A program made the translations under genes and the position numbers. 64,000 nucleotides of DNA. Source: UBA8106 sp964569695 (lineage in GTDB: Bacteria > Acidobacteriota > Vicinamibacteria > Vicinamibacterales > UBA823). Where the stretch lies: positions 1 to 64,000 of the forward strand of contig CAZMUA010000016.1 in assembly GCA_964569695.1 (NCBI GenBank), read 5' to 3'. Positions 45,617 to 54,362 of the stretch are shown here, one piece after another. The notes beneath the pieces were generated by a model. That model made no database searches and had not been told where the DNA came from. It saw only the letters and a list, made by a program, of their open reading frames with translations. Each line of letters opens with the position of its first letter. The stretch's first letter is position 1.

Positions 45617-47297
45617 TACTTTGCTCAATTGTGCACTCTGGGTGCGCATGCAAATCCTTCGGTGGACTCATTGGCGACCGTTCGTGCACGCGGCCAAACA
45701 TCCGGGACAGATTCAGCGAACGTTGTTGCAGCAACTGTTGCGTCGTAACACTACGACGAGATTTGGGCGTGAGCATCGCCTAAACACAGTGAGAAGCTAC
45801 GATGACTTTATCGGCGCAGTTCCGGTGCAAACTTATGAAACCCTACGCCCCTATATTGAGGACCAAGAGCAGACGGGCGAACCGGCGCTCAATATTGCGC
45901 AGCCGGTTATGTATGCGAAGACGAGTGGAACGACTGGGCAAGCGAAGTTGATTCCAATACTGCCGGCAACCCTCCAGGAACATAAGCGAAGCCAAGCCAT
46001 CCAATCCTACGTGCAGTTTACGACCGAGCCGCGGGCCTACTATGGACGCTGCGTCGCAATCGTCAGTCCGGCTGAAGAAGGAACGCTCGACACTGGCACG
46101 CCGTATGGATCCACCTCGGGGTTCATGTACCAGAACATGCCGAGACTCGCCAAGGTGAAGTACGTGTTGCCCTATCAGGTGTTTGAGATCGAAGACTATG
46201 ACCTCAAGTATCTTCTTATTTTGCGACTGGGTGTTGCATACCGTGATGTGACGCATCTCGCGTGCGCGAATCCATCTACCTTGGTTAAGCTGCTTGCGGT
46301 TCTTGTAGCCAATCGCACTTCATTGTTGCGCGACATCACGCAGCAGACATTTTCTCGAATCGACGAACTGCCGGTCGACGTGCAGGCTGTCATTCGTCGA
46401 CGGTTGGCGTGCATGCCGCGCCGCGTCGCCGAACTGCAGACGATTCTCACGTTGCCAGAGCCGACATTCGCCGATCTTTGGCCAGAGTTGCAGATGGTCT
46501 CTACCTGGACTGGAGGAAGTTGTGGGATTCCGCTGGCACGTGTGCGTCCAACCCTCCCACCGACTGCACGCGTGGCCGAGTTGGGTTATTTAGCGAGTGA
46601 ACTCCGAGGAACATTGATGGTTGACTTGAAGCGGAATATTGGCATTCCAACCATCCATGAAAACTTTTTCGAGTTTGTAGAACGCGACGATTGGGATGCG
46701 GGTCGTCAGGTGTTCCTTACGATTGATCAACTCACAGAGGGCAAGGAGTACTATATTTTTCCAACGACCGCGACTGGCCTCTATCGCTATTTTATGAATG
46801 ATATCGTGCGCGTCACCGGGCTGTTTTACAACACGCCGACGATTGAGTTTGTGCAAAAAGGGAAGGGCGTTACGAATATTACAGGGGAAAAACTGTATGA
46901 AAGTCAGGTGATTTCTGCGGTACGTGCCACTGAAAATACTACTGGGTTCGTGTCAGGATTTTTTCTTATGTTCGCCGATGCTGTTCAAGAACGTTATCGC
47001 CTCGTGGTCGAATGTGCCACGCCGACTGATAACTGGATACAGCAAACAGTGGAATCGGTTGAACGGCACCTTATGGCCGGTAACGTCGAATATGCAGCCA
47101 AGCGGGCGAGTGGACGCCTGCAGCCACTGGAACTGCTTCCAGTCCGATCCGGAACGGGCGACGCGTATAAACAGGATTGTCTCAAGCAGGGACAGCGGGA
47201 AGGGCAATTTAAGCTGATCGCTCTCCAGTATCAGGCCGACTGCCAGTTTCCTTTCGCTGAGTTCCGGGCGGACTTAACTACACCCTCGGTAGACTAG
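45606..47297 (+). CDS. GH3-family acyl-adenylating enzyme (acyl acid-amido synthetase-like)
   Basis: The ATG at 45606 gives 563 residues and overlaps the hydroxylase stop by 11 bases; an in-frame TTG at 45585 is less likely. GH3 features: the ATP-binding YAKTSGTTGQAKLIP, YGSTSGFMY, WTGGSCG, then YRYFMNDIVRVTG and VTNITGEKLYESQV. Plant GH3 enzymes adenylate carboxylic acids such as indole-acetate or jasmonate and join them to amino acids. Bacterial members are mostly uncharacterised. With an enolase-superfamily epimerase directly downstream, amide formation followed by epimerisation is an attractive hypothesis. Confidence 0.87.
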   Translation: MVANTLLNCALWVRMQILRWTHWRPFVHAAKHPGQIQRTLLQQLLRRNTTTRFGREHRLNTVRSYDDFIGAVPVQTYETLRPYIEDQEQTGEPALNIAQPVMYAKTSGTTGQAKLIPILPATLQEHKRSQAIQSYVQFTTEPRAYYGRCVAIVSPAEEGTLDTGTPYGSTSGFMYQNMPRLAKVKYVLPYQVFEIEDYDLKYLLILRLGVAYRDVTHLACANPSTLVKLLAVLVANRTSLLRDITQQTFSRIDELPVDVQAVIRRRLACMPRRVAELQTILTLPEPTFADLWPELQMVSTWTGGSCGIPLARVRPTLPPTARVAELGYLASELRGTLMVDLKRNIGIPTIHENFFEFVERDDWDAGRQVFLTIDQLTEGKEYYIFPTTATGLYRYFMNDIVRVTGLFYNTPTIEFVQKGKGVTNITGEKLYESQVISAVRATENTTGFVSGFFLMFADAVQERYRLVVECATPTDNWIQQTVESVERHLMAGNVEYAAKRASGRLQPLELLPVRSGTGDAYKQDCLKQGQREGQFKLIALQYQADCQFPFAEFRADLTTPSVD

Positions 47298-47299
47298 TG

Positions 47300-48424
47300 A
47301 TGCACCTTGCTCTCTTTCGAGTCGAGATTCCCTTTACGACGACCTTTACCCATAAGTCGGCTAGCCGTGCTGCGACCCAGAGCGTCTGGGTTGTCGCGCA
47401 GACTGGGGAGTTCATTGGCGTTGGCGAAGGGTGTCCCCGTGAGTACGTTACGGGAGAAAGTCTCGTGTCGGTGCAAGCATTTTTCGAGGAACATTGTGAG
47501 TCCCTTTGTCGCACGGTCCAGTCCGTTGCGGACTTGCGTACATGGGTGGACACTCATACGGCAATCATTGATGTGAACCCGGCAGCCTGGTGCGCGATGG
47601 AATTGGCGATGCTGGAAATGTTTGCGCGCCGCGAGGGGGTACCAGTCGAGCACGTCTTGGACTTGCCGATTACGACAGGAGTCTTTAAATATTCCGCGAT
47701 CGTGAGCGATAGCGAGACCAAACAGTTTCGGAGCACGGTCGCACGGTATCGGGCGATGGGGTTCGTCGATTTTAAATTAAAACTTTCTGACGACCTGAAT
47801 CACAACCACGAGAAGATTGAGAGTATGCGGACGGAGCATGAACAAACACCACTCCGGATTCGAGTTGATGCGAACAACCTCTGGGACGATGTCGACACGG
47901 CGGTGCGAGATCTGAGAGAGTTGGCATGGGATTTCGTCGGTATTGAGGAGCCACTGTCGCCAAACGCGTTTGGCGACATGCGCAAGATATCGGAGTGTAT
48001 GGGTTCCCCGATCATTCTGGACGAAAGCTGCCTGCGGGTCGACCAGGTCGCGGCGCTTGCTCGGGATGCGGAGCGATGGATCATCAATGTGCGTGTGTCC
48101 AAGATGGGCGGGCTGTTCCGGTCACTGGCAGTGGTGCAAGCCGCAGGCCAAACCGGCATTCCCGTGATTGTGGGTGCGCAGGTTGGTGAGACCAGCGTCC
48201 TTACACGGGCCGCGCTGATCGTGGCGCGAGCGGCTGGGTCCAATCTCGTGGCGCAAGAAGGAGCCTTTGGAACGCATCTGCTTCAGACGGACGTCGCGAA
48301 CCCAGTCCTTATGTTTGGCGAAAGCGGTATCCTCAAGGCTGACGAGTATGGTTTCGCTACCGCCAGCGGGTGGGGACTCACGTTGCGGCCGACACAAGAC
48401 TTTGCCGTGAGTTTGTCTGAATGA
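47300..48424 (+). CDS. Enolase-superfamily enzyme, dipeptide-epimerase/N-acylamino-acid-racemase-like
   Basis: The ATG at 47300 follows the GH3 stop (47295-47297) after two bases; a GTG at 47297 shares a base with that stop. The 374-residue protein has the muconate-lactonising subgroup residues: the KxK pair K159/K161 in FKLKL, metal ligands D190 (VDANN), E216 (GIEEPL) and D241 (ILDES), and opposing lysine K268 (VSKMGG). The K-x-K plus K pair performs 1,1-proton transfer, as in L-Ala-D/L-Glu epimerases and N-succinylamino-acid racemase. Context favours an amide-linked amino acid as substrate. Real substrate unknown. Confidence 0.85.
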   Translation: MHLALFRVEIPFTTTFTHKSASRAATQSVWVVAQTGEFIGVGEGCPREYVTGESLVSVQAFFEEHCESLCRTVQSVADLRTWVDTHTAIIDVNPAAWCAMELAMLEMFARREGVPVEHVLDLPITTGVFKYSAIVSDSETKQFRSTVARYRAMGFVDFKLKLSDDLNHNHEKIESMRTEHEQTPLRIRVDANNLWDDVDTAVRDLRELAWDFVGIEEPLSPNAFGDMRKISECMGSPIILDESCLRVDQVAALARDAERWIINVRVSKMGGLFRSLAVVQAAGQTGIPVIVGAQVGETSVLTRAALIVARAAGSNLVAQEGAFGTHLLQTDVANPVLMFGESGILKADEYGFATASGWGLTLRPTQDFAVSLSE

Positions 48425-48587
48425 CCAACTCAGACGACCGCTGGAGTCATCTTGAAATCCTTGAATGCCAGCGGTACAGTGCTGAGTGGTCATCGTGGCC
48501 GGAGAGCATTGTGCCAACACTGGCTGAACAGTCGCCTAACAGTCGAGCAGCATTTCCAGTCGAGTGTGTCGGAGTCGGGACGAGATA

Positions 48588-50549
48588 GTGACGAACTGGC
48601 ACTGGCCCGGATGGATACGTTTCGGCGGGTTCGTCGTGTTGGCGGGTGTTTCTGCGATTACCCTGTACGCACGCACCTACCAAACCTTTGATCGGGTTCG
48701 GGTGCCAGTCATCACCGGCGAGCATCTGCCGGCCGATGGCCTCTTAACCGTATCCCTTCCGGAGGCCCCAGGCCTCACCGGCCGGCCCACGGCAATCATT
48801 GTCCGGTTGCTGAACGCGGCGCGTTCTAGTCGCACCATCACGATTACTTTGAATGAGACAGATCTAACGCGCGTTGATCTTCGACCAGCGGAGACACGAC
48901 GGATTGACCTCAGTGTACCCACCGGTGTTGAGTCGGGCGACATGCTTGAGTTGCGTGGTGATGGATCGGGTTGGGTGCTCTCCGACTTGGAAATCGGCAC
49001 CGCGCACGGATTTTCTCATGGCCTGTTCAGCCTGGTCATTGTGCCAGGGATCGTAAATCACTACGAATCCGTTTCCACACTCGGAGCGATGGGCCTATTT
49101 GTGGGACTGCTGGTCTTGTCCTGTACTTTGTTCCGCTTCGAAACGCGGGCTTTTGTTCGACGCCTTGAGACGAGTCTGATCAGCATTATCGTCGCCTTCT
49201 TTTGTCTTATCTGGCTTATCCCGACTGTGTCACCGTACAAGGTTCTGCTTTCCTGGAGTGCGTTGCTCATCTGTTTGGGCGTCTTGTATTTACCGGTCGT
49301 GATCCCGGGTGTGCAGCGACTGTGGCGCGGGTGCGTGACCCTGTGGCACCTCATGCTCAATTTTTATCATGCCAGGAAAAGCAGTCTGACACGGATTGGT
49401 CTCAGGACACTCTGTGGTGGTTTGGTTGCACTCTTTCTTGTTTCGGTGAGTGGCTTTTACGCGACCGAGACCGGATTTACTTCCCTCATCTTGTTTGGAG
49501 AGCGGTACGAGGCGCAGGCATTACCAACGGTAAAAGCCTTGCCGCACTATGTGGACTCATCGCCGGGTTACGACGGACAGTTTTATGCGCAGTTAGCCTT
49601 GGATCCTTTCTTCCAAGATCCGTTCATTGAACGCGCGATTGACACGTTTTCGTATCGTGCGCCCCGCATTCTTTTTTCCTGGACCGCGTTTCTCTTGGGT
49701 ATGGGGCAACCGTCGTGGATTTTGCAAGCCTATGCGGTCCAGAACATCCTGTACTGGTTCATCTTGGCGTGGTTGCTGCTGCGTTGGGTGCCACCGGTCA
49801 CTTTTACCAATGTGTTGTTGTGGACTGGTTGTCTGTTTGGGTACGGTTTGATTTCCTCAGTGCGGCTTTCACTGTTAGCCGGCCCAAGTTTGTTGCTCTT
49901 GGTGTTGGCGATGATAGCGCTTGAGCGGGGCCGACCATGGACGGCCACGGCTGTTCTCGGGCTAGCGGGCCTTGGGCGAGAAACGAATCTACTGGCTGGC
50001 GTCGTGGTGCTCCCTCGCACTCGGCCTGGATTTCGATTGCACGATCTCTTGGTGCCCGTCGCTCGTGGCGGCGTGGTGGCAATGCCGTTCGTACTGTGGC
50101 TCGCGTACCTGTATTGGTCCGACTACGGGGTAGTGCTCTCGTCGGGAGAACACAACCTCGCGCTGCCCTTGTCGGCCATCATCACTAAGTGGCAGGTGAC
50201 GCTGTTGGAAATCTGGATTAATCCTTGGTCGGAAACGTTTGCCCGCTTTAGTTTTCTTACTTTACTCAGCTTAACGATCCAAGCGATCTTTCTCCTCTGG
50301 CAGCGCGATTGGACGTCACCGTGGTGGCGGGTGGGCGTTGCGTATGTGGGTCTGATGTGCATTTTGGGTCCAGCCGTGTGGGACGGGCATCAATTTGCGG
50401 CGAGTCGTGTGTTGTTGCCCATGACCGTCGCTTTTAATGTGCAACTTGCCCGGATGGGAGGTCTCTGGCCACTGGCCGTCCTTGGTAATGTCTCCGTGGT
50501 CGCTGGGTTGGAAACGCTCCGCGTGCCATGGCTATGGCACTATCTCTGA
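48588..50549 (+). CDS. Polytopic membrane protein, possible GT-C-type glycosyltransferase
   Basis: The likely GTG start at 48588 gives 653 residues; a GTG at 48564 is also in frame. One N-terminal span (FGGFVVLAGVSAITLYA) is followed by a ~120-residue exported beta-rich domain (VPVITGEHLPADGLLTVSLP). About ten more spans follow. After one span comes PGYDGQFYAQLALDP, an acidic loop like those of lipid-phosphate-sugar-dependent GT-C enzymes, and later ALERGRPWTATAVLGLAGLG and RETNLLAG. No family can be assigned firmly. It follows the enolase-type gene by 163 bases in the same direction and may be part of the same pathway. Confidence 0.6.
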   Translation: MTNWHWPGWIRFGGFVVLAGVSAITLYARTYQTFDRVRVPVITGEHLPADGLLTVSLPEAPGLTGRPTAIIVRLLNAARSSRTITITLNETDLTRVDLRPAETRRIDLSVPTGVESGDMLELRGDGSGWVLSDLEIGTAHGFSHGLFSLVIVPGIVNHYESVSTLGAMGLFVGLLVLSCTLFRFETRAFVRRLETSLISIIVAFFCLIWLIPTVSPYKVLLSWSALLICLGVLYLPVVIPGVQRLWRGCVTLWHLMLNFYHARKSSLTRIGLRTLCGGLVALFLVSVSGFYATETGFTSLILFGERYEAQALPTVKALPHYVDSSPGYDGQFYAQLALDPFFQDPFIERAIDTFSYRAPRILFSWTAFLLGMGQPSWILQAYAVQNILYWFILAWLLLRWVPPVTFTNVLLWTGCLFGYGLISSVRLSLLAGPSLLLLVLAMIALERGRPWTATAVLGLAGLGRETNLLAGVVVLPRTRPGFRLHDLLVPVARGGVVAMPFVLWLAYLYWSDYGVVLSSGEHNLALPLSAIITKWQVTLLEIWINPWSETFARFSFLTLLSLTIQAIFLLWQRDWTSPWWRVGVAYVGLMCILGPAVWDGHQFAASRVLLPMTVAFNVQLARMGGLWPLAVLGNVSVVAGLETLRVPWLWHYL

Positions 50550-50611
50550 GCAATGAGGTGCGTTAGTATCAGAACGGCACACCGCATGATTCCAAGGAGG
50601 ATGTTTGACTG

Positions 50612-51496
50612 ATGACGACGAAACAGAATATTGACCCTCGAATCTTTGAACTCTATGACGAGTACTGCCATGGGCACATCGAGCGGCGCGAATTTCTTCA
50701 CCGTGCGGCGGTGATGACCGTTGGTGGTGTATCCGCGCTCTGGATGGCAGAAGCCTTACTCCCTCGATATGCCGAAGCGCAGACGATTTCGTTTACTGAC
50801 TCGCGGATGAAGGGAACCTATGTTGAGTATCCGTCGCCCGGTGGTACTTCGGGCACGATGCGGGGGTATCTGGTGCAGCCGACGAGTGAGGGACCGCATC
50901 CGGCTGTCATGGTTATTCATGAGAACCGTGGTCTGAATCCGCACATCGAAGATGTTGCACGTCGGGCAGCGGTGGCTGGTTTTCTGGCACTTGCGCCAGA
51001 TGGCTTGTCGCCTGTCGGAGGGTACCCTGGCAATGATGATGATGGGCGGACATTGCAGCGAAGTCTCGATCCGGCACAACTAGATCAGGACATGGTAAAT
51101 AGTGCACGGTATCTCAAGGACCACGATCTCTCCACGGGTCGTCTTGGGGCGACAGGTTTTTGCTGGGGTGGCGGGATGACGAACCGTCTCGCGGTGACCC
51201 TTGGTCGTGACTTGGCCGCTGGCGTACCATTTTATGGATCCACTGCGCCGAGTGACGAGGTGTCGAAGATCACGGCAGCTTTGATGATCATTTATGCTGG
51301 CACCGACCCTCGGATCAATGCGATGTGGCCCGAGTATGAAGCCGCCCTGAAGGCTCACGGGGTGTCCTATCAGATGCACATGTTTGAAGGGACCCTACAC
51401 GGCTTCCATAACAATTCCACGCCGCGTTATAACGAAGCAGCCGCAGCACTGGCGTGGAATCGCACTGTCGGTTTCTTTCGGGAGCACTTGGCTTAA
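50612..51496 (+). CDS. Exported dienelactone-hydrolase-family alpha/beta hydrolase
   Basis: The 294-residue protein has a twin-arginine-like leader (ERREFLHRAAVMTVGGVSAL) and the dienelactone hydrolase triad: the nucleophile Cys184 in GFCWGGG, Asp in YAGTDPRIN and His in LHGFHNNS. The architecture is like YghX-type dienelactone hydrolases, whose substrates are small lactones or esters. AAGGAGG lies 11 bases before the ATG. It faces the same way as the 3-hydroxyanthranilate genes downstream but is separated from them by the Sel1 gene. Confidence 0.88.
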   Translation: MTTKQNIDPRIFELYDEYCHGHIERREFLHRAAVMTVGGVSALWMAEALLPRYAEAQTISFTDSRMKGTYVEYPSPGGTSGTMRGYLVQPTSEGPHPAVMVIHENRGLNPHIEDVARRAAVAGFLALAPDGLSPVGGYPGNDDDGRTLQRSLDPAQLDQDMVNSARYLKDHDLSTGRLGATGFCWGGGMTNRLAVTLGRDLAAGVPFYGSTAPSDEVSKITAALMIIYAGTDPRINAMWPEYEAALKAHGVSYQMHMFEGTLHGFHNNSTPRYNEAAAALAWNRTVGFFREHLA

Positions 51497-51560
51497 GCGT
51501 GGTTCGTTGGAAACACTTCGTTGCAGTGCCTAGCACTCAACGGTAGACTCGCAACTAATA

Positions 51561-52208
51561 ATGCACATTCTCGTACTTGCGACACTAAGTACACCACTTC
51601 TCGCGCAACCTGATCTTGAGGATTTACGTAGACGTGCGGATGAAGGGTATGTGCGGGCGCAGTACAACTTGGCCTTGATGTACGACACGGGCCAAGGAGT
51701 TCCGGAAGACAACATGGAGGCCGTGCGCTGGTATCGCAAGGCCGCGGATCAAGGGAATGTGAGAGCACAGAACAACCTTGGGGTGATGTACGACGCTGGT
51801 GAGGGCGTGCCAGAAGACAATACAGAAGCGGTGCGCTGGTATCGTATGGCTGCAGAGCAGGGGGACGCCTCGGCTCAGTACAACCTTGGGGTGATGTACG
51901 ACACTGGTGAGGGCGTTCCGGAAGACGACACGGCCGCGGTGCGCTGGTATCGCGAAGCTGGGGAGCAAGGAGATGTAAGAGCGCTGCACAACTTGGGCTT
52001 GAAGTACTCCAATGGTCGAGGCGCTCCGCAGGATCGGATGTCGTCATATATGTGGTTTGACATTGTGGCGTCACGAACCACGGGAAGCTTACGACACGTT
52101 GCCATGCTCAATCGCGATCAAGAGAAGGCTTTCTTGACACCTGCCCAAGTTGCTGAAGCGCAACAACTCGCCCGAGCATGGAATGCGGCACATCCGCGCG
52201 AGCCGTAG
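51561..52208 (+). CDS. Secreted Sel1-repeat protein
   Basis: The 215-residue protein has a short signal (MHILVLATLSTPLLAQ) and four Sel1/TPR-like repeats of 36 residues (AQYNLALMYDTGQGVPED, then AVRWYRKAADQG and so on). Three are near-identical and the fourth is diverged (ALHNLGLKYSNGRGAPQD). Such repeats form a helical scaffold for protein contacts. The C-terminal part (QEKAFLTPAQVAEAQQLARA) is typical of short Sel1 proteins. No partner can be inferred from the neighbours. Confidence 0.85.
   Translation: MHILVLATLSTPLLAQPDLEDLRRRADEGYVRAQYNLALMYDTGQGVPEDNMEAVRWYRKAADQGNVRAQNNLGVMYDAGEGVPEDNTEAVRWYRMAAEQGDASAQYNLGVMYDTGEGVPEDDTAAVRWYREAGEQGDVRALHNLGLKYSNGRGAPQDRMSSYMWFDIVASRTTGSLRHVAMLNRDQEKAFLTPAQVAEAQQLARAWNAAHPREP
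51657..51980 (+). repeat. Three tandem 108-bp units encoding Sel1 repeats
   Basis: Units at 51657-51764, 51765-51872 and 51873-51980 align without gaps. Shared blocks include TGATGTACGACNC and GCGGTGCGCTGGTATCG. The DNA-level similarity suggests recent duplication or ongoing gene conversion within the gene. Confidence 0.85.
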
Positions 52209-52340
52209 GTGCCTCATCGGTTACATCTACTGGCAAAACGGCTCCGTTGAAGTATGCTGTTACGAGAAAGAGCCTAATCCTTATCGCAGAGAGAGAAGAC
52301 GCTGCGGCAGTTGAACTGTTAACGGAACCTGACATTGGTG

Positions 52341-52754
52341 ATGACGCAGCCAGAGGAATCAAGCGCTCCAGAACCCGTGGGCGCCTATCCGCATGCACGC
52401 CGGGTAGGAAATCTGCTGTTTCTGTCTGGAATCGGTCCGCGGGTGAGAGGACAACAGGAAATTCCAGGTGTTACGCGAGATGACGATGGAAGTGTGGTTG
52501 CCCATGACATTGAAGCGCAGTGTCGGTCGGTCTTCGAGAATGTGCGTACCGTTCTAACGGAATCCGGGTCCACGTGGGAACAATTGATCGACGTGACGGT
52601 CTTTCTGACGAATATGGCGGATGACTTCGAGACGTTCAACACGGTATACGCTGAGTATTTCTCGACGAATCAACCATGCCGCACGACGGTGGAAGTGAGT
52701 TGCTTACCTACGCCGATCGCAATCGAGCTGAAATGTATTGCTCTAGTGGACTGA
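52341..52754 (+). CDS. RidA-family 2-aminomuconate deaminase
   Basis: The 137-residue protein begins at the ATG at 52341 (TTG and GTG codons just before are alternatives). It belongs to the YjgF/RidA family and resembles the 2-aminomuconate deaminase subgroup: VGAYPHARRVGNLLFLSGIG, HDIEAQCRSVFENV, DVTVFLTNMADDFETFN, and PCRTTVEVSCLPTPIAIE with the substrate-binding Arg. It would release ammonia from 2-aminomuconate, a late step in 3-hydroxyanthranilate or nitrobenzoate breakdown. The two genes immediately downstream catalyse earlier steps of the same route. Confidence 0.88.
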   Translation: MTQPEESSAPEPVGAYPHARRVGNLLFLSGIGPRVRGQQEIPGVTRDDDGSVVAHDIEAQCRSVFENVRTVLTESGSTWEQLIDVTVFLTNMADDFETFNTVYAEYFSTNQPCRTTVEVSCLPTPIAIELKCIALVD

Positions 52755-52770
52755 ATTGAGGAGTGAGAGA

Positions 52771-53283
52771 ATGCGCGAACTGAAGGCCTTTAACTTCAAG
52801 CAATGGATTGACGAGCATCGAGAGTTCCTCAAGCCTCCCGTTGGGAACAAGCTGGTGTTTCAAGATGCCGAGTTCATCGTGATGGTAGTGGGCGGGCCAA
52901 ACAAACGAACGGATTATCACTACGACGAGAGCGAAGAGTTTTTCTATCAAGTGGAAGGCGACATTGTACTCAAGATCATAGAGAACGACACGCCGGTCGA
53001 TATTCCGATTCGCGAAGGAGAGATCTTCCTGTTGCCACCCAGAGTGCCACATTCTCCGCAGCGCGGGCCCAACACCGTCGGCTTGGTCATCGAGCGGAAA
53101 CGGACCGAGCACGAGAAGGACGGGCTCATCTGGTTCTGCGAGAAATGCCACCACAAACTCTACGAGGAATATTTTCATCTAGAGAACATCGAGACTCAAT
53201 TACCAACGGTCTTTAACCACTTCTATAGCTCGACTGAGCATCGTACGTGTACGGACTGTGGCACGGTGATGGCGCAACCGTAG
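52771..53283 (+). CDS. nbaC: 3-Hydroxyanthranilate 3,4-dioxygenase
   Basis: The ATG at 52771 with GAGGAG upstream gives 170 residues. This cupin dioxygenase shows the iron ligands H50, E56 and H94 (TDYHYDESEEFFYQ, VPHSPQRG). It also has the second, rubredoxin-like cysteine set of bacterial enzymes, C123xxC126 and C160xxC163. It opens the ring of 3-hydroxyanthranilate to 2-amino-3-carboxymuconate semialdehyde. It sits 16 bases after the deaminase gene and 35 bases before the decarboxylase. Confidence 0.95.
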   Translation: MRELKAFNFKQWIDEHREFLKPPVGNKLVFQDAEFIVMVVGGPNKRTDYHYDESEEFFYQVEGDIVLKIIENDTPVDIPIREGEIFLLPPRVPHSPQRGPNTVGLVIERKRTEHEKDGLIWFCEKCHHKLYEEYFHLENIETQLPTVFNHFYSSTEHRTCTDCGTVMAQP

Positions 53284-53318
53284 CGTCAATCCTGTTAGGG
53301 ATGACTGCTGCCTGAGAC

Positions 53319-54332
53319 ATGATGCTAAAAGTTGATATCCATACGCACATCCTCCCCGAGACTTGGCCCGATTTGAAGGAGCGCTACGGCTATGGTGGAT
53401 TCGTGCAACTTGAACAGCATGGTTCCGGGTGCGGGCGCATGTCGATTGACGGTCGAGTGTTTCGAGAGGTCGGTAAGAACTGTTGGGATCCCAAAGCACG
53501 TTTAACGGACTGCGATGAACATGGGGTAGATGTGCAGGTGCTCTCGACTGTTCCAGTGATGTTTAGTTACTGGGCCAAGCCCGAGGATGCGCATGACTTG
53601 TCCCAACTACTGAATGATCACCTCGCGGGTGTCGTTGCGGATCATCCTCAGCGGTTCGTCGGCTTGGGGACCGTGCCGATGCAGGACCCGACTCGGGCGG
53701 TTCAGGAACTTGAACGATGTGTGAAGACGCTCGGCATGGCGGGCATTCAGATCGGCACCCATGTCAACGGCCAAAACTTGGATGATGAACGACTGTTTCC
53801 CGTTTTTGAGGCGGCCGAGGCGCTAGGGGCTGCAATCTTCGTGCACCCTTGGGACATGCTGGGGGGTGAACGGATGTCAAAGTACTGGCTGTCTTGGCTC
53901 GTGGGTATGCCGTCCGAGACCGCGCTCGCGATTTGCGCGATGATGTTTGGCGGCATTTTCGATCGCCTGCCTCGGCTGCGCGTCGCATTCGCTCACGGTG
54001 GTGGGGCGTTTCCTGGTACGGTGGGACGCATCGACCATGGATTCAAGGTGCGTCCCGATCTCTGCGCGGTGAACGTCGAGATAAATCCACGCGAGCAGTT
54101 ACGCCGCTTCTATGTCGATGCGCTCGTGCACGATGCCGACGCATTGCTGTCGCTGATCAAGCTATTCGGGTCGAACCGCGTGGCGCTTGGTACCGATTAT
54201 CCATTCCCGTTGGGGGAACACGCACCGGGCGCACTAATTGAATCTTTACCATTGGATATGGTGACCCGCCAGCGGCTGCTCGGTGCCTCGGCACTGGACT
54301 GGTTGAATCTTGATCCGATACGATTTTCGTGA
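53319..54332 (+). CDS. nbaD: 2-Amino-3-carboxymuconate-6-semialdehyde decarboxylase (ACMSD)
   Basis: The 337-residue amidohydrolase-superfamily protein has the zinc motif H8-T-H10, then FVHPWD (H176), AFAHGGGAFP (catalytic His) and GTDYPFPLGE (Asp ligand). Whole blocks such as PKARLTDCDEHGVDVQVLST and CWDPKARL match ACMSD enzymes. It decarboxylates the product of the upstream dioxygenase to 2-aminomuconate semialdehyde. Two adjacent ATGs (53319, 53322) are both possible starts. Confidence 0.95.
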   Translation: MMLKVDIHTHILPETWPDLKERYGYGGFVQLEQHGSGCGRMSIDGRVFREVGKNCWDPKARLTDCDEHGVDVQVLSTVPVMFSYWAKPEDAHDLSQLLNDHLAGVVADHPQRFVGLGTVPMQDPTRAVQELERCVKTLGMAGIQIGTHVNGQNLDDERLFPVFEAAEALGAAIFVHPWDMLGGERMSKYWLSWLVGMPSETALAICAMMFGGIFDRLPRLRVAFAHGGGAFPGTVGRIDHGFKVRPDLCAVNVEINPREQLRRFYVDALVHDADALLSLIKLFGSNRVALGTDYPFPLGEHAPGALIESLPLDMVTRQRLLGASALDWLNLDPIRFS

Positions 54333-54362
54333 CGCTAGTGGGGGACGACTAGAGGAGGGGAT

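Noticed and set aside
52708..53178. 156-residue minus-strand frame opposite the 3-hydroxyanthranilate dioxygenase
   Set aside because: The plus-strand gene has all iron ligands and good ribosome site; the opposite frame resembles no family.
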